From Clostridia bacterium (GTDB lineage: Bacteria; Bacillota; Clostridia; Oscillospirales; Acutalibacteraceae), in NCBI GenBank assembly GCA_900757335.1, contig CAAENL010000048.1, positions 1 to 6,270 of the forward strand: 6,270 bases of DNA. Reading direction: 5' to 3'. Of the stretch, positions 6,263 to 6,270 are shown one piece after another. Within the stretch, counting starts at the first letter, position 1; each line of letters begins with the position of its first letter. The translations under genes were made by a program, and so were the position numbers. The notes beneath the pieces were generated by a model. That model had not been told where the DNA came from. It made no database searches and saw nothing but the letters and a program-made list of their open reading frames with translations.

Positions 6263-6270
6263 ATTCTAAA

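Overview
The window looks like core chromosome of a low-GC Bacillota, most likely class Clostridia. Three things point there. The ricT–holB–darA–decarboxylase gene order is the clostridial and bacillar replication/housekeeping cluster (yaaO, yaaQ, holB, yaaT in Bacillus). The UvrD/PcrA helicase has a long insert after its P-loop and an N-terminal extension, which I associate with clostridial relatives. The DNA is AT-rich, with AGGGAG/AGGTG ribosome binding sites and sigma-A type promoters. A species cannot be named from the sequence.

Layout. Positions 1–2022 (minus) hold pcrA, open at its 3' end at the window edge and complete to helicase motif VI. Positions 2023–2316 are a divergent spacer with one good promoter facing each way. 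Positions 2317–2691 (plus) hold the only plus-strand gene, a 124-residue protein I do not recognise; it has a near-consensus promoter, a ribosome binding site and a terminator of its own. Positions 2692–2907 are a convergent spacer with two hairpin terminators, one serving each side. Positions 2908–6262 (minus) are a tight four-gene operon: PLP-dependent Orn/Lys/Arg-decarboxylase family protein, then darA, then holB, then ricT, ending at the terminator near 2866–2897. Its promoter lies beyond the right edge.

How the genes fit together. The operon joins a clamp-loader subunit (HolB), a c-di-AMP receptor (DarA), a Cys-rich PSP1 protein involved in RNA maturation and development (RicT), and a fold-type I decarboxylase-like enzyme. 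Spacings of 2 to 36 bases, with the ribosome binding sites of holB and ricT embedded in the end of the gene before, suggest translational coupling. PcrA is a separate transcription unit for DNA repair and conflict resolution. The unknown gene is an independent cassette wedged between these two conserved blocks and is the most novel item here. No RNA gene, CRISPR array, insertion sequence or phage gene was seen.
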